Assembly: GCF_000812965.1 (NCBI RefSeq)
Contig: NZ_JSYN01000012.1
Location: 1-64,000 of the forward strand
Length of the DNA: 64,000 nucleotides
Reading direction: 5' to 3'
DNA from: Pedobacter kyungheensis
Lineage (GTDB): Bacteria; Bacteroidota; Bacteroidia; Sphingobacteriales; Sphingobacteriaceae
The notes below the pieces were generated by a model, which did not search any database, was not told where the DNA came from, and was given only the letters and a program-made list of their open reading frames with translations. A program made the position numbers and the translations under genes. Shown one piece after another: positions 8,165-16,808 of this stretch (its first letter is position 1; each line of letters starts with the position of its first letter).

Positions 8165-10003
8165 ATGTGTGGAATAGTAGGCTACATCGGCTTTAGAGAA
8201 GCCTGGCCAATTGTATTAAAAGGGCTTAAAAGATTAGAGTACCGTGGTTATGATAGTGCAGGTATTGCTTTAATGAATAACACCGGGCAGCACATTTACA
8301 AAAAAGCTGGTAAAGTTGCCGTTTTAGAAGAATTTGCGGCAGCACAGGATAAGTCTGGCACTATTGGAATAGGCCATACCCGTTGGGCAACCCATGGCGC
8401 ACCTTCTGATCGGAATTCGCATCCCCATACCTCAAATAATAATAAACTTTCTATCATACATAACGGTATTATCGAAAACTACGCCACCCTAAAAGAAGAA
8501 TTACTGGAGCGTGGTCATGAATTCAAAAGCGATACCGATACGGAGGTCTTGATTCATCTGATTGAGGAAATCCAGAAGATTGAGCAAATTGATTTGATGG
8601 AAGCCGTGCGTTTGGCCCTGCAGGAAGTAAGCGGTGCTTATGCCATTGTAATTATGGACCAGGATAATCCTGATCGTTTAATTGCGGCCCGCAAAGGAAG
8701 TCCGATGGTAATTGGGGTTGGAGCAGGCGAATATTTTATTGCCTCAGATGCCACTCCGATTATCGAATACACCAAAAACGTAATCTACCTAAAAGATGGA
8801 GAGATTGCATTGATTACCAAAAACGACCTTTTAATTAAACAGCTGGATAATGTGGTACAAACACCATTAATCCAGGAACTCGAATTGAAGCTTGAAATGC
8901 TTGAGAAAGGTGGCTTCGATCACTTCATGTTAAAAGAAATATACGAACAGCCCCGGTCAATAAAAGATTGTATGCGCGGGCGTATTTATCCACAAGAAGG
9001 TAAAGTTCAGTTGGGTGGCATAAAAGAATTTGCAGATAAATTAAAAAACATCGACAGGATTATTATTGTCGCCTGCGGAACATCGTGGCACGCAGGTTTG
9101 GTAGGAGAGTACCTGATTGAAGAATATGCACGTATCCCGGTTGAGGTGGAGTATGCATCAGAGTTTAGATACCGTAACCCAATCATTACCGAAAAGGATG
9201 TAGTAATTGCCATTTCGCAATCAGGCGAAACTGCCGATACCATGGCAGCAATCGAAATGGCTAAAGAACGTGGTGCAACCATCTTTGGTATCTGTAACGT
9301 TGCTGGTGCTTCTATCCCACGATTAACGGATGCCGGTGTCTATACACACGCAGGGCCTGAGATTGGTGTAGCCTCAACCAAGGCCTTTACTGCTCAGGTT
9401 ACCGTACTTACGCTTATGGCTTTTTATATGGCGCAGCAAAAAGGCACCATTACCACTTCCAAATTAATTGAGTTATTAACTGAACTAGACCATATCCCTG
9501 AAAAAATTGAGCTTGCGCTCGAATCTAATGACTTGATCAAAGAAGTTTCCGAAAAAATTAAGGATTCTACAAACTGCTTGTTTTTAGGTCGCGGTACGGG
9601 CTTTCCCGTTGCTTTAGAGGGCGCTTTAAAACTTAAAGAAATTTCATATATCCATGCGGAGGGCTATCCTGCAGCCGAAATGAAACATGGCCCTATTGCA
9701 CTGATTACCGAAGAAATGCCTGTTGTATTTATCGCAACGCAAAATTCATCATACGAAAAAGTGATTAGTAATATCCAGGAAGTAAAAGCCCGAAAAGGAA
9801 AAGTAATTGCCATTGTAACAGCAGGGGATACAGAGGTAAAGAAAATGGCTGATTATTGTATCGAGATACCTGATGCAAATGAAGCTTTCTTACCGCTACT
9901 AGCAACTATTCCACTTCAGTTACTTTCTTATCATATTGCCGTGATGAGAGGATGTAATGTAGATCAACCTCGCAATTTAGCAAAATCGGTAACGGTAGAA
10001 TAA
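8165..10003 (+). CDS. glmS: Glutamine-fructose-6-phosphate aminotransferase (isomerizing)
   Basis: The 612-residue enzyme makes glucosamine 6-phosphate, the entry to UDP-GlcNAc for peptidoglycan, LPS and capsule. The start is fixed by the maturation and catalysis requirement for Cys2: MCGIVGYIG begins at 8165, while the frame upstream opens only at a GTG. The N-terminal Ntn glutaminase domain shows RGYDSAGIA, GHTRWATHG and the SDTDTEV motif. Two SIS isomerase domains follow, with CGTSWHAG and SQSGETADTMAA, and GRGTGFPVALEGALKLKEISYIHAEGY in the second. The C-terminal end QPRNLAKSVTVE is the typical GlmS ending. No glmS ribozyme was recognised in the leader. It ends at a bidirectional terminator. 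Confidence 0.97.
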   Translation: MCGIVGYIGFREAWPIVLKGLKRLEYRGYDSAGIALMNNTGQHIYKKAGKVAVLEEFAAAQDKSGTIGIGHTRWATHGAPSDRNSHPHTSNNNKLSIIHNGIIENYATLKEELLERGHEFKSDTDTEVLIHLIEEIQKIEQIDLMEAVRLALQEVSGAYAIVIMDQDNPDRLIAARKGSPMVIGVGAGEYFIASDATPIIEYTKNVIYLKDGEIALITKNDLLIKQLDNVVQTPLIQELELKLEMLEKGGFDHFMLKEIYEQPRSIKDCMRGRIYPQEGKVQLGGIKEFADKLKNIDRIIIVACGTSWHAGLVGEYLIEEYARIPVEVEYASEFRYRNPIITEKDVVIAISQSGETADTMAAIEMAKERGATIFGICNVAGASIPRLTDAGVYTHAGPEIGVASTKAFTAQVTVLTLMAFYMAQQKGTITTSKLIELLTELDHIPEKIELALESNDLIKEVSEKIKDSTNCLFLGRGTGFPVALEGALKLKEISYIHAEGYPAAEMKHGPIALITEEMPVVFIATQNSSYEKVISNIQEVKARKGKVIAIVTAGDTEVKKMADYCIEIPDANEAFLPLLATIPLQLLSYHIAVMRGCNVDQPRNLAKSVTVE

Positions 10004-10020
10004 GTATCCATAAACATATA

Positions 10021-10063
10021 AAATAAGAAAGCCTGATCGGTTGCGATCAGGCTTTCTTATTTT
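10021..10063. terminator. Bidirectional terminator between glmS and the Wzi/RemB-like gene
   Basis: AAATAAGAAAGCCTGATCG (10021-10039) pairs perfectly over 19 bp with 10044-10062, with loop GTTG. A/T tracts lie at both ends of the stem, so it can stop both the plus-strand glmS transcript and the convergent minus-strand gene that ends at 10096. Confidence 0.93.
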
Positions 10064-10095
10064 AGGCTATAATATTTATTAGCGGAATTCCTATG

Positions 10096-11703
10096 TTAAA
10101 AATCTGAATATAGATTTCTGAATGAACTTCTTAAACCAAAAGTAATTAAACCGGTATTGTTTTTACCTAAGCTGTTACTTTCACGCCTGATGATACCGCC
10201 CAATTCCAAACGCAGGTTGTATTTAGGGTTAATCACATAAGCAACCCGGCCCTCGGCATAAAAAAGATCAGTTCGAATTCCCTGAGTAGTATAATTTCCA
10301 TTAGCTTTTACCGCATCGGTGTAGGGCTCAAAAATGTTTTTGCCGTAATTCTGGCCAGCCTCATCTAATCCGTACTTAGCATACATCAATTCTCCGCTAA
10401 AATCAAAACGCTTATAAGAATAATTTAATAAACTAACCAGTTCTCTAAAGTTAGCGCCCATCGGGTGTGCTAAAGGTTCATTATAATTAGCGTAATTGCC
10501 TATGCGCGTTCTCGAAGAAAAGGTATAAGGCTTCGCAGTATTATATTCCAGTAAATAATTTAAACCCTCAACTTTAAAAATATCTGCTCCCCTTATACCC
10601 AACTGCCAGCCATATTTATTCCTCGAACTACCAGAACTCGAAAAGAAATTCTTGGCTTCAAATTCATCTAACGAAAACTGCCCATAAGCAACCAGTTCTT
10701 TCATAAACTTATACTTAGCAGTAAAACCTAATAAGGCGTTATCAGGCGAACCGCTCGAGGCTTCAACTGGCCTCAAAAAAATAATAGGGTTAGCATAGCC
10801 CCAGTCAAATCCTCTTCTATTTCCTGCTTCATCGGTTTGTGCCCACACAATAGAATCAAAGAAACCGATAGATAGGCGGTTATTCACATTCCAGTCTAAA
10901 TAATGGAAAACGCCTCCCTTTTTACGGTTGCCAGCATCATAAGATAATTTAGTCGCACCAGGGTCTTGCATCGAAGTCCACATGGCCATATATTGCACAT
11001 TTCCCAAATTCCCAGTAAGCTTTAAAAAAGGAGCCGGAGAAGAAAAATCAGATAACAACAAAGAACGATAACCATCACCTATAAATGTTTTATCGTAACC
11101 AGCTGTAATATTCAAATATTTTATAGGGGTATAAGATATTGTTGCGGTTACATACGACCAATCTAATGAAGTCTTTCCACCATTAAAGCCATAAGCACGG
11201 TTGTAAGATTGTCCAGGCACTACGCCAGTAGTGTTCACATAATCGTTATAATATTTAGAAAATTGCCCTTGATTTTCAAAACCACTCGTATAAAAAGAGA
11301 ACTTTTTACCGACTGTACCACCCACTTGATACCCCCTTGTATTTAACCACACGTTTTGTTTACCTGAGAAATCTTTACCAATTTGAAAATCAGGCAAAAA
11401 ATCAGCGTAAACAGTAAAGTCTTCTTTTTGGATATCCAGTAAATGTTCCTGAAATAGCTTCCTTGATACCCAGCTATGCCGGCTAGAATCTACTCCTACA
11501 CTCAGCAGAAGGTTACTTTTATCTCGCAATAAGCTATCATCAATAAAGAAAGGTTTTAACGCACTATGGATACGGATATTAGGATTATATACTTCACCGC
11601 TTAACTTCTGATAAAACTGATAAGAATAGGGCTGATACACGGCTTGAGCTTTTAGCTCACGGATAGAAATAACTAAAAATAGGAGCAACAAGATTTTCTT
11701 CAT
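10096..11703 (-). CDS. Outer-membrane beta-barrel protein, Wzi/RemB-like
   Basis: The 535-residue protein has a cleavable signal peptide (MKKILLLLFLVISIRELKAQ, cut after Ala-Gln region near residue 20). It continues as alternating aromatic and polar strands and ends in a terminal Phe, as expected for an outer-membrane barrel. The segment FIGDGYRSLLLSDFSSP (about residues 205-221) resembles a motif shared by capsule assembly protein Wzi and the gliding-associated RemB group in Bacteroidota. Wzi anchors or organises capsule at the cell surface, and the position next to the polysaccharide locus fits that role. It is separated from the locus by a terminator at 11781, so it probably has its own promoter. 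Barrel character is well supported; the Wzi link is inference. Confidence 0.6.
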   Translation of the reverse strand: MKKILLLLFLVISIRELKAQAVYQPYSYQFYQKLSGEVYNPNIRIHSALKPFFIDDSLLRDKSNLLLSVGVDSSRHSWVSRKLFQEHLLDIQKEDFTVYADFLPDFQIGKDFSGKQNVWLNTRGYQVGGTVGKKFSFYTSGFENQGQFSKYYNDYVNTTGVVPGQSYNRAYGFNGGKTSLDWSYVTATISYTPIKYLNITAGYDKTFIGDGYRSLLLSDFSSPAPFLKLTGNLGNVQYMAMWTSMQDPGATKLSYDAGNRKKGGVFHYLDWNVNNRLSIGFFDSIVWAQTDEAGNRRGFDWGYANPIIFLRPVEASSGSPDNALLGFTAKYKFMKELVAYGQFSLDEFEAKNFFSSSGSSRNKYGWQLGIRGADIFKVEGLNYLLEYNTAKPYTFSSRTRIGNYANYNEPLAHPMGANFRELVSLLNYSYKRFDFSGELMYAKYGLDEAGQNYGKNIFEPYTDAVKANGNYTTQGIRTDLFYAEGRVAYVINPKYNLRLELGGIIRRESNSLGKNNTGLITFGLRSSFRNLYSDF

Positions 11704-11780
11704 CGGATAAAATTTAATTCAAAGGGCAAAGAACGTAATTAATTATGAAATTAACCGGGTTACACAGATATTGGCAAAAG

Positions 11781-11799
11781 AAAAAGCCCTTTCGGGCTT
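11781..11799 (-). terminator. Terminator of the initiating glycosyltransferase gene
   Basis: AAGCCC (11784-11789) and GGGCTT (11794-11799) form a compact stem with a TTTC loop (GAAA on the minus strand), followed on the minus strand by TTTTTCTTTT. It lies just beyond the stop codon at 11813. Confidence 0.8.
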
Positions 11800-11812
11800 C
11801 TTATGAATTTTG

Positions 11813-13204
11813 TCAGAATGCATTCTCTTCTCCTTTGGCCATGTTAATAACGGTCATAAAAATAATCTTCACATCCAACATGGCACTCCAGTTCTCCAGA
11901 TACCAGATATCGTGTTCAACACGTTTTACCATTTTATAATCTTCTTTTGTTTCACCACGGTAACCATTTACTTGAGCCCATCCGGTAATACCCGGTTTTA
12001 AAAAATGGCGCACCATAAATTGATCTACAATACCTTTATATTGTTCTGTATGGCTTAACATATGTGGCCTTGGGCCCACAACACTCATGTGCCCCATAAA
12101 TACATTAAAAAATTGTGGCAATTCATCCAGGCTCGATCTTCTCAGGAATTTTCCAATTGGGGTAATCCGGTCATCATTTTTGCTCGCCTGCCGCTTATCA
12201 CTATCGGCATTCATCCGCATACTCCTGAATTTAAAACACCAGAAAGGCTCGTCATCACGCCCACTCCTTAATTGTTTAAACAATACTGGCCCTTTACTCT
12301 GTAATTTAATCAGAATGGCGATAATCGGATATAGCCAGCTTAATACAAAAAGAATAACCAAACCACTAAAAACCACATCAATTACCCGTTTTTTAAACCG
12401 GTTATGGATTTTCTCCAAAGGTTCCGATCGTAAAGAGATCACCGGAAACTCATTACCTAAATAACTTACGGTGTAAGGCGATAATAAGGCCCCACTAATA
12501 TCAGGTATAAATTTTAAACGCACACATTGCCTTTCTGCTTCTTCCGTTAATAAAGTCATATCGCTCATTCGATCAGGTGCAATCGTTACATATATATCTT
12601 TAATCCCTTTATCTACAGCCATCTTAAACTGCCGTCCTACCATATCAGATATCTGGCCATTTCGATCCAGATAATCTTCTGGTACATCATTAATAAAGCC
12701 ATGAAATTCAATATAGTGCTGTTTTTCAAAATAACTGGCCAATTGCATACCGGTAGCATTATTACCCATAATTGCTACCGATTTAACCCCACGTAAATGG
12801 TTAAATAGCAAAAATTGAAAAGAAGTACCAATAAAACGGTTAATCAAAAATAAGATGGCCAGCATGCCATAGAAAACTACCAGGAAAGATCTTGAGAAAT
12901 CATTTTGTCTGGAAAAGAAAAGGTAAATAGAAAACAATACAGCATGTAAAACCACACTTTTCCAGGTGCCCCTGTAAATCCGCTCTATCCTACGCGAGCC
13001 ATATTCGCTATACAAACCAAAACTTGTGGTGCTTACAATCCAGATCAAATTACACACCACCACATAGTGCCATTGCAGTTCCGAACTGACTGCTTTGCCC
13101 ATATACGCCGTAAATTGGTAGGCAAAAAAGTACACGATATTAACCATAATCAGGTCAGTTACCGGTAAAATATATTTAAGTATAAATAAGTAACGTGTTT
13201 GCAT
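11813..13204 (-). CDS. Initiating sugar-phosphate (polyprenyl glycosylphosphotransferase) enzyme, WcaJ-like
   Basis: The 463-residue membrane enzyme would start repeat-unit synthesis by moving a sugar 1-phosphate from a UDP-sugar to undecaprenyl phosphate. The N-terminal half has about four membrane helices and a Rossmann-like CoA-binding-type segment (SVAIMGNNATGMQLASYF). A further membrane helix (VIDVVFSGLVILFVLSWLYP) leads into the catalytic core: KLQSKGPVLFKQLRSGRDD, CFKFRSM, RSSLDELPQFFNVF, SVVGPRPHM, KPGITGWAQVNGYRG. All family motifs are present. The frame extends to a TTG at 13282, but the first ATG is at 13204 (MQTRYLFILK), preferred here. The sugar is most likely glucose or galactose, but the sequence does not settle it. 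Confidence 0.9.
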   Translation of the reverse strand: MQTRYLFILKYILPVTDLIMVNIVYFFAYQFTAYMGKAVSSELQWHYVVVCNLIWIVSTTSFGLYSEYGSRRIERIYRGTWKSVVLHAVLFSIYLFFSRQNDFSRSFLVVFYGMLAILFLINRFIGTSFQFLLFNHLRGVKSVAIMGNNATGMQLASYFEKQHYIEFHGFINDVPEDYLDRNGQISDMVGRQFKMAVDKGIKDIYVTIAPDRMSDMTLLTEEAERQCVRLKFIPDISGALLSPYTVSYLGNEFPVISLRSEPLEKIHNRFKKRVIDVVFSGLVILFVLSWLYPIIAILIKLQSKGPVLFKQLRSGRDDEPFWCFKFRSMRMNADSDKRQASKNDDRITPIGKFLRRSSLDELPQFFNVFMGHMSVVGPRPHMLSHTEQYKGIVDQFMVRHFLKPGITGWAQVNGYRGETKEDYKMVKRVEHDIWYLENWSAMLDVKIIFMTVINMAKGEENAF

Positions 13205-13292
13205 AGGCTTAAAGTGAGAACTTAAACATTTAGTTTGTATTTTTGTTTTAACTGAATTACAATGAACAAAATTGATGCCCAAAAATTCACTT

Positions 13293-13300
13293 CAAAGTTA
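13293..13300 (-). promoter_or_regulatory. Promoter -7 box upstream of the initiating transferase
   Basis: Minus strand TAACTTTG, exact TAnnTTTG, about 88 bases before the chosen ATG. No TTG lies 17-23 bases upstream, so the match is incomplete. Confidence 0.4.
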
Positions 13301-13464
13301 AAAAATCATTACCAATATAAAAACGGGTAATAATTATGCAATATATAATTAAAATAAGTGACTGATAAATCGAGTATCGTTATCTGGATAAATAGTAGAT
13401 TAACAAATCAATTCAGTAGAAACAAAAAAGTTTACAAAGTGCATTTTTTTTATTTAATGCTGGC

Positions 13465-13570
13465 TTAAGCATATTTAATTCCATGGTCAGCAACCATGTC
13501 TTTAGCTACGTGTTTAATTTCTGTTCCTCCGGTTTTGGATAGATCAAAAGGATTCAATTATCAGCAACTA
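13465..13570 (-). pseudogene. Degenerate remnant of a manC 3' end
   Basis: This segment aligns base for base with the last 100 or so bases of the intact manC gene (16809-16913), at roughly three quarters identity by eye. It includes the shared stop region CTTAAGCATAT and the block TTTTGGATAGATCAAAAGG. Translated on the minus strand it gives LLIYPKPEEQ, then after a one-base deletion KHVAKDMVADHGIKYA and a stop. The intact copy reads LLIYPKSEEQEIKKVAEQMINNHGTRYA. Weak similarity may continue to about 13607. The rest of the gene is gone. It lies on the opposite side of the O-acyltransferase pair from the live manC. Confidence 0.85.
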
Positions 13571-13607
13571 CATTGTTGTTCAGTCATCTGATTTACCACT
13601 CTTTATC

Positions 13608-13864
13608 CACAATTCGATATCTCATTTAGTAATTATAGTGAACCAGTAAAGATTTTTGGTCATAAGTTTTGCAGATAATCATCTTTACTTTGCATAGAGG
13701 TTCGATTACAATTTACATCAGTATTAAGTACAATGGTAATTTTTAATTAAATGTTACGCTATAGCAATCCTTTTTCATTAATTATACAGGCATCAAAAAG
13801 CAGAATCTATCCATGCTCGTTTTTAATTCATTACGTTTATGGTGTTACATTATTGAAAATTAAA
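13608..13864. other. AT-rich intergenic stretch before the MBOAT gene
   Basis: Together with the manC remnant this makes a gene-free stretch of more than 700 bases (13205-13937). Apart from the remnant and the promoter boxes, nothing coding was recognised; a short open frame at 13751-13948 has no recognisable features. Confidence 0.5.
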
Positions 13865-13872
13865 TATATTTG
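13865..13872 (+). promoter_or_regulatory. Promoter -7 box for the O-acyltransferase pair
   Basis: TATATTTG, an exact TAnnTTTG match followed by C, 65 bases before the MBOAT ATG. The -33 region is not a clear TTG. Confidence 0.55.
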
Positions 13873-13937
13873 CGACCAAACGTTCGAATTCTTTGAATTG
13901 AATCCTGCAGATCATTGTTTTATTAATAAAAAATCTC

Positions 13938-15344
13938 ATGCTTTTTAATAGCGCCATTTTTATATTATTACTAGTATTAACCTTTATTGTCTATTATATT
14001 CCTTTCTTAAAAAAGCTGCAGGTACAAATATTAATTCTATCAAGTTTAATTTTTTATGCCTACAGCCAACCTAGTTTATTACTTTTGTTAATTGTTTCAG
14101 CATTAATAAACATCGCTGTAAGCTATCTTATTGTTAATGGCAACCCCAAAATGCGCAGATTTTATGCAACAACAGGGGTTATTATCAACCTAGCAGTCTT
14201 GGTCTTTTTTAAATATAGCCCTTTATTTGCTAAAACGTTTCTAAATACCGACGCAGGTTTCGGCCAATTCTTATTAATGCTTCCTTTACCTATTGGTATA
14301 TCATTTTATACTTTTGAAGGGTTAAGTTTACTGATAGATGTATATTCAAACAAACATAAAGATATATTAACTATCGAGAAATCACTTTCCAAGCATTTTT
14401 ATAAAACCTTGTTTTTCATTTCATTTTTCCCACACTTAATAGCGGGTCCTATCTTAAAAGCATATGAATTTTACCCACAAATTGGCGAGAAAAAATTTAA
14501 GAATATCAATTGGAGTTATGTGTTTGAAAAATTGGTACAGGGATATTTTCTAAAAATGGTTATCGCCGATAATTTGACCAATTTCACATTTTGGATGGAG
14601 TATCCTTATTTTAAAACGATTGCTTCTTTTGATCTTATTCTTATTGTTTTTGGGTATTCTATTCAAATTTTCTCAGATTTTGCCGGTTATTCTTTGATCG
14701 CTCTCGGGATTGCAAAATTATTTGGTTATGATTTGATAGACAATTTCAATTTCCCATACATATCTTCGTCTTTTTCTGAATTTTGGAGAAGATGGCATAT
14801 ATCTTTATCAACTTTTTTGAAGGAGTATTTGTATATTCCGTTGGGGGGGAATCGAAGAGGACGCGTACGTACATACACAAACTTAATTATTACTATGGGG
14901 CTAGGTGGCTTATGGCACGGCGCGGCTTGGAGTTATGCCATATGGGGGCTATACCATGGTTTGGCTTTAGCCATTGAAAGATTTTTTTTAAATAACTTTA
15001 AATTACCCCAAAAAAATACTTTCACAAAGATTCTGATGGGAATTGTAGTTTTTTTAGTGGTTACCATTTCCTGGGTATTTTTTAAACTGCCTGTTGAAAA
15101 TGTGATAGAATATTTTAAATCCATTTATGCCAACCAGCATCTTGCACACAATGGTACACTTATCGTTTTTATATTACTTTATTCAACGCCAGTTGTTATC
15201 TATCATTTTTTATACTTAGCTAATCAGAATCCAATGATAGCGAACATCACCCAAAAGTATAAATTCATTGCTTACGGCTGCATGTTATTTATGATAGCGG
15301 TCAATTCAGGGCCGTCTGGATCATTCATTTATTTTCAATTTTAA
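13938..15344 (+). CDS. MBOAT family membrane O-acyltransferase (AlgI-like)
   Basis: The 468-residue polytopic membrane protein belongs to the membrane-bound O-acyltransferases, which move acyl groups across the membrane to decorate polysaccharides. Family motifs are FFPHLIAGPI (about residues 155-164), EFWRRWHISLSTFLKEYLYIPLGGNRRG, and GLWHGAAWSYAIWGLYHG containing the catalytic His of the LWHG motif. The length matches AlgI/DltB relatives. It is followed eight bases later by an SGNH-like partner, the usual two-component arrangement. A run of seven G (14843-14849) lies inside the LGGNR codons. The pair runs on the plus strand, opposite to the surrounding capsule genes. Acetyl is the likely acyl group, but that is inferred. 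Confidence 0.92.
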   Translation: MLFNSAIFILLLVLTFIVYYIPFLKKLQVQILILSSLIFYAYSQPSLLLLLIVSALINIAVSYLIVNGNPKMRRFYATTGVIINLAVLVFFKYSPLFAKTFLNTDAGFGQFLLMLPLPIGISFYTFEGLSLLIDVYSNKHKDILTIEKSLSKHFYKTLFFISFFPHLIAGPILKAYEFYPQIGEKKFKNINWSYVFEKLVQGYFLKMVIADNLTNFTFWMEYPYFKTIASFDLILIVFGYSIQIFSDFAGYSLIALGIAKLFGYDLIDNFNFPYISSSFSEFWRRWHISLSTFLKEYLYIPLGGNRRGRVRTYTNLIITMGLGGLWHGAAWSYAIWGLYHGLALAIERFFLNNFKLPQKNTFTKILMGIVVFLVVTISWVFFKLPVENVIEYFKSIYANQHLAHNGTLIVFILLYSTPVVIYHFLYLANQNPMIANITQKYKFIAYGCMLFMIAVNSGPSGSFIYFQF

Positions 15345-15352
15345 TATAAAAA

Positions 15353-16198
15353 ATGATAAAAAAAGGTTTATTCGTTTTTGCTTTATTGTTTGCAGCCTAC
15401 AGCATTTTTTTAGTTTTAAATAAACAACAATGGAGATCTGTACAGTACCAATATCAGGGGAATATCATCAAATCTGACAGATATATTTACGCTGATGTGA
15501 CACCCAAGGCTGCAATGATCGGGACATCATTATCTGGATTGATAGAAAATGATAGCATTCCAGGTGTCTACAATTTAGCAATGCCCGGCATGTCGATGTT
15601 TGATGGTTTTAATATCATTAGCAAACGGAAAGAAGCACCTTCAAAAATTTTTATTGAAATCAACTATTTTTTCAAGGGTCAAAACAATGATTTCGCTCAT
15701 GCTTATGATTCTCCAATTAGCATTTTTTTAAATAATAATTTCCGTGCCATGCGCCCCGAAAATCAACCAATGGGAATTTTAAGACATATTATTACTTCAA
15801 AACCTGATGGTAAAAAAAATGCTGCGGCAATAGAAGAAAAAGAATTACCGGCAACTGTATTTAATGAATTGTTGCAAAATGAAAAGAAAAAGTATAATCA
15901 TCCAGATACGAACGTGATAAAAAATGCAATAATAAATTTGAGAGCAGCGATAAAAACAATACAAGAAACTAATCGCAATACTAAGTTCTACTTTTTTGAA
16001 ATGCCTGTTAATTCATCTCTTGAAAATTTGCCCTTGGCTATTTTTACACGTGAATCCATCAAAAAAAACTTCCCTAGCATTCCCTTAATGCACCTACCTC
16101 CAACATCTTTCAAGTCAAGAGACGGGATTCACCTTGAAAAAAAGGAAGTTTCGATTTACCTAAAATACTTTAGGGAATTTCTGGAAACAGGAAAATAA
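15353..16198 (+). CDS. SGNH/GDSL-like accessory protein of the MBOAT O-acylation system
   Basis: The 281-residue protein has one N-terminal membrane segment (about residues 4-22) and an extracytoplasmic domain. AMIGTSLSGLIEN (about residues 54-66) corresponds to the GDS block with the nucleophilic Ser. SRDGIHLEKKEV (near residue 258) corresponds to the DxxH block V with catalytic Asp and His. This layout is that of AlgJ/AlgX or DltD-like partners that take the acyl group from the MBOAT protein and place it on the polymer. The 8-base gap to the MBOAT gene implies co-translation. Overall similarity to named families could not be judged, so the role rests on motif and context. Confidence 0.75.
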   Translation: MIKKGLFVFALLFAAYSIFLVLNKQQWRSVQYQYQGNIIKSDRYIYADVTPKAAMIGTSLSGLIENDSIPGVYNLAMPGMSMFDGFNIISKRKEAPSKIFIEINYFFKGQNNDFAHAYDSPISIFLNNNFRAMRPENQPMGILRHIITSKPDGKKNAAAIEEKELPATVFNELLQNEKKKYNHPDTNVIKNAIINLRAAIKTIQETNRNTKFYFFEMPVNSSLENLPLAIFTRESIKKNFPSIPLMHLPPTSFKSRDGIHLEKKEVSIYLKYFREFLETGK

Positions 16199-16808
16199 TA
16201 GAACATTTACTTTGTCAAAATGCTATTAATAGTCTACCGGTTTGCATGGTCAAAGATATTTCATGTGGAGTAAGTATTGAACTCAATTTGCTGAAGAAGG
16301 CGGGTAAAACTAATTTAAAATCAACTACAACTATACTAGTTAAGGAGAGCTAAAATCCATTCTTTTAGTACCCTATTTGCAGAAATGATTTTCCATTGCA
16401 TGTTATTTTTGAGGACGATGCGCACCTCTGTATTAACCTAGTTATACCACATTTCATTTTCAGTCTGTTCGCTTGAGTACAGATTGCTACACATCATTGT
16501 TTTTTTAGATCAAAAAGTGCTTTCGTAACATACTATTAATTAACTAAAACACATGAGCCAAAAAAAGCTACAGCCACCTTAAAGAACTTAGAATTTGAGT
16601 AACACATACTATTTAGCCGATTAAAATGAATAAATTAATTACCCTCATTAAGATATGCAATAATACAAACTAAATAAAGAAGTTGTGCAACAGCTTCAAA
16701 AGAAACGAGCGATTAGGCAGGACAGAGTTTGTCACTTTTGAAAGATTAGAGCTTAAGCTAAAAGCTAGATTAACGAATGATTTATTACCGACCAACTTAC
16801 TAACTCAC
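16199..16808. other. AT-rich intergenic stretch between the O-acyltransferase pair and manC
   Basis: About 610 bases between convergent genes. No terminator hairpin, RNA or convincing reading frame was seen. It may be decayed sequence from the rearrangement that left the manC remnant at 13465. Confidence 0.5.

Noticed and set aside
13751-13948. 65-codon frame before the MBOAT gene
   Set aside because: It overlaps the promoter box and the MBOAT start, with no domain or composition supporting a gene.
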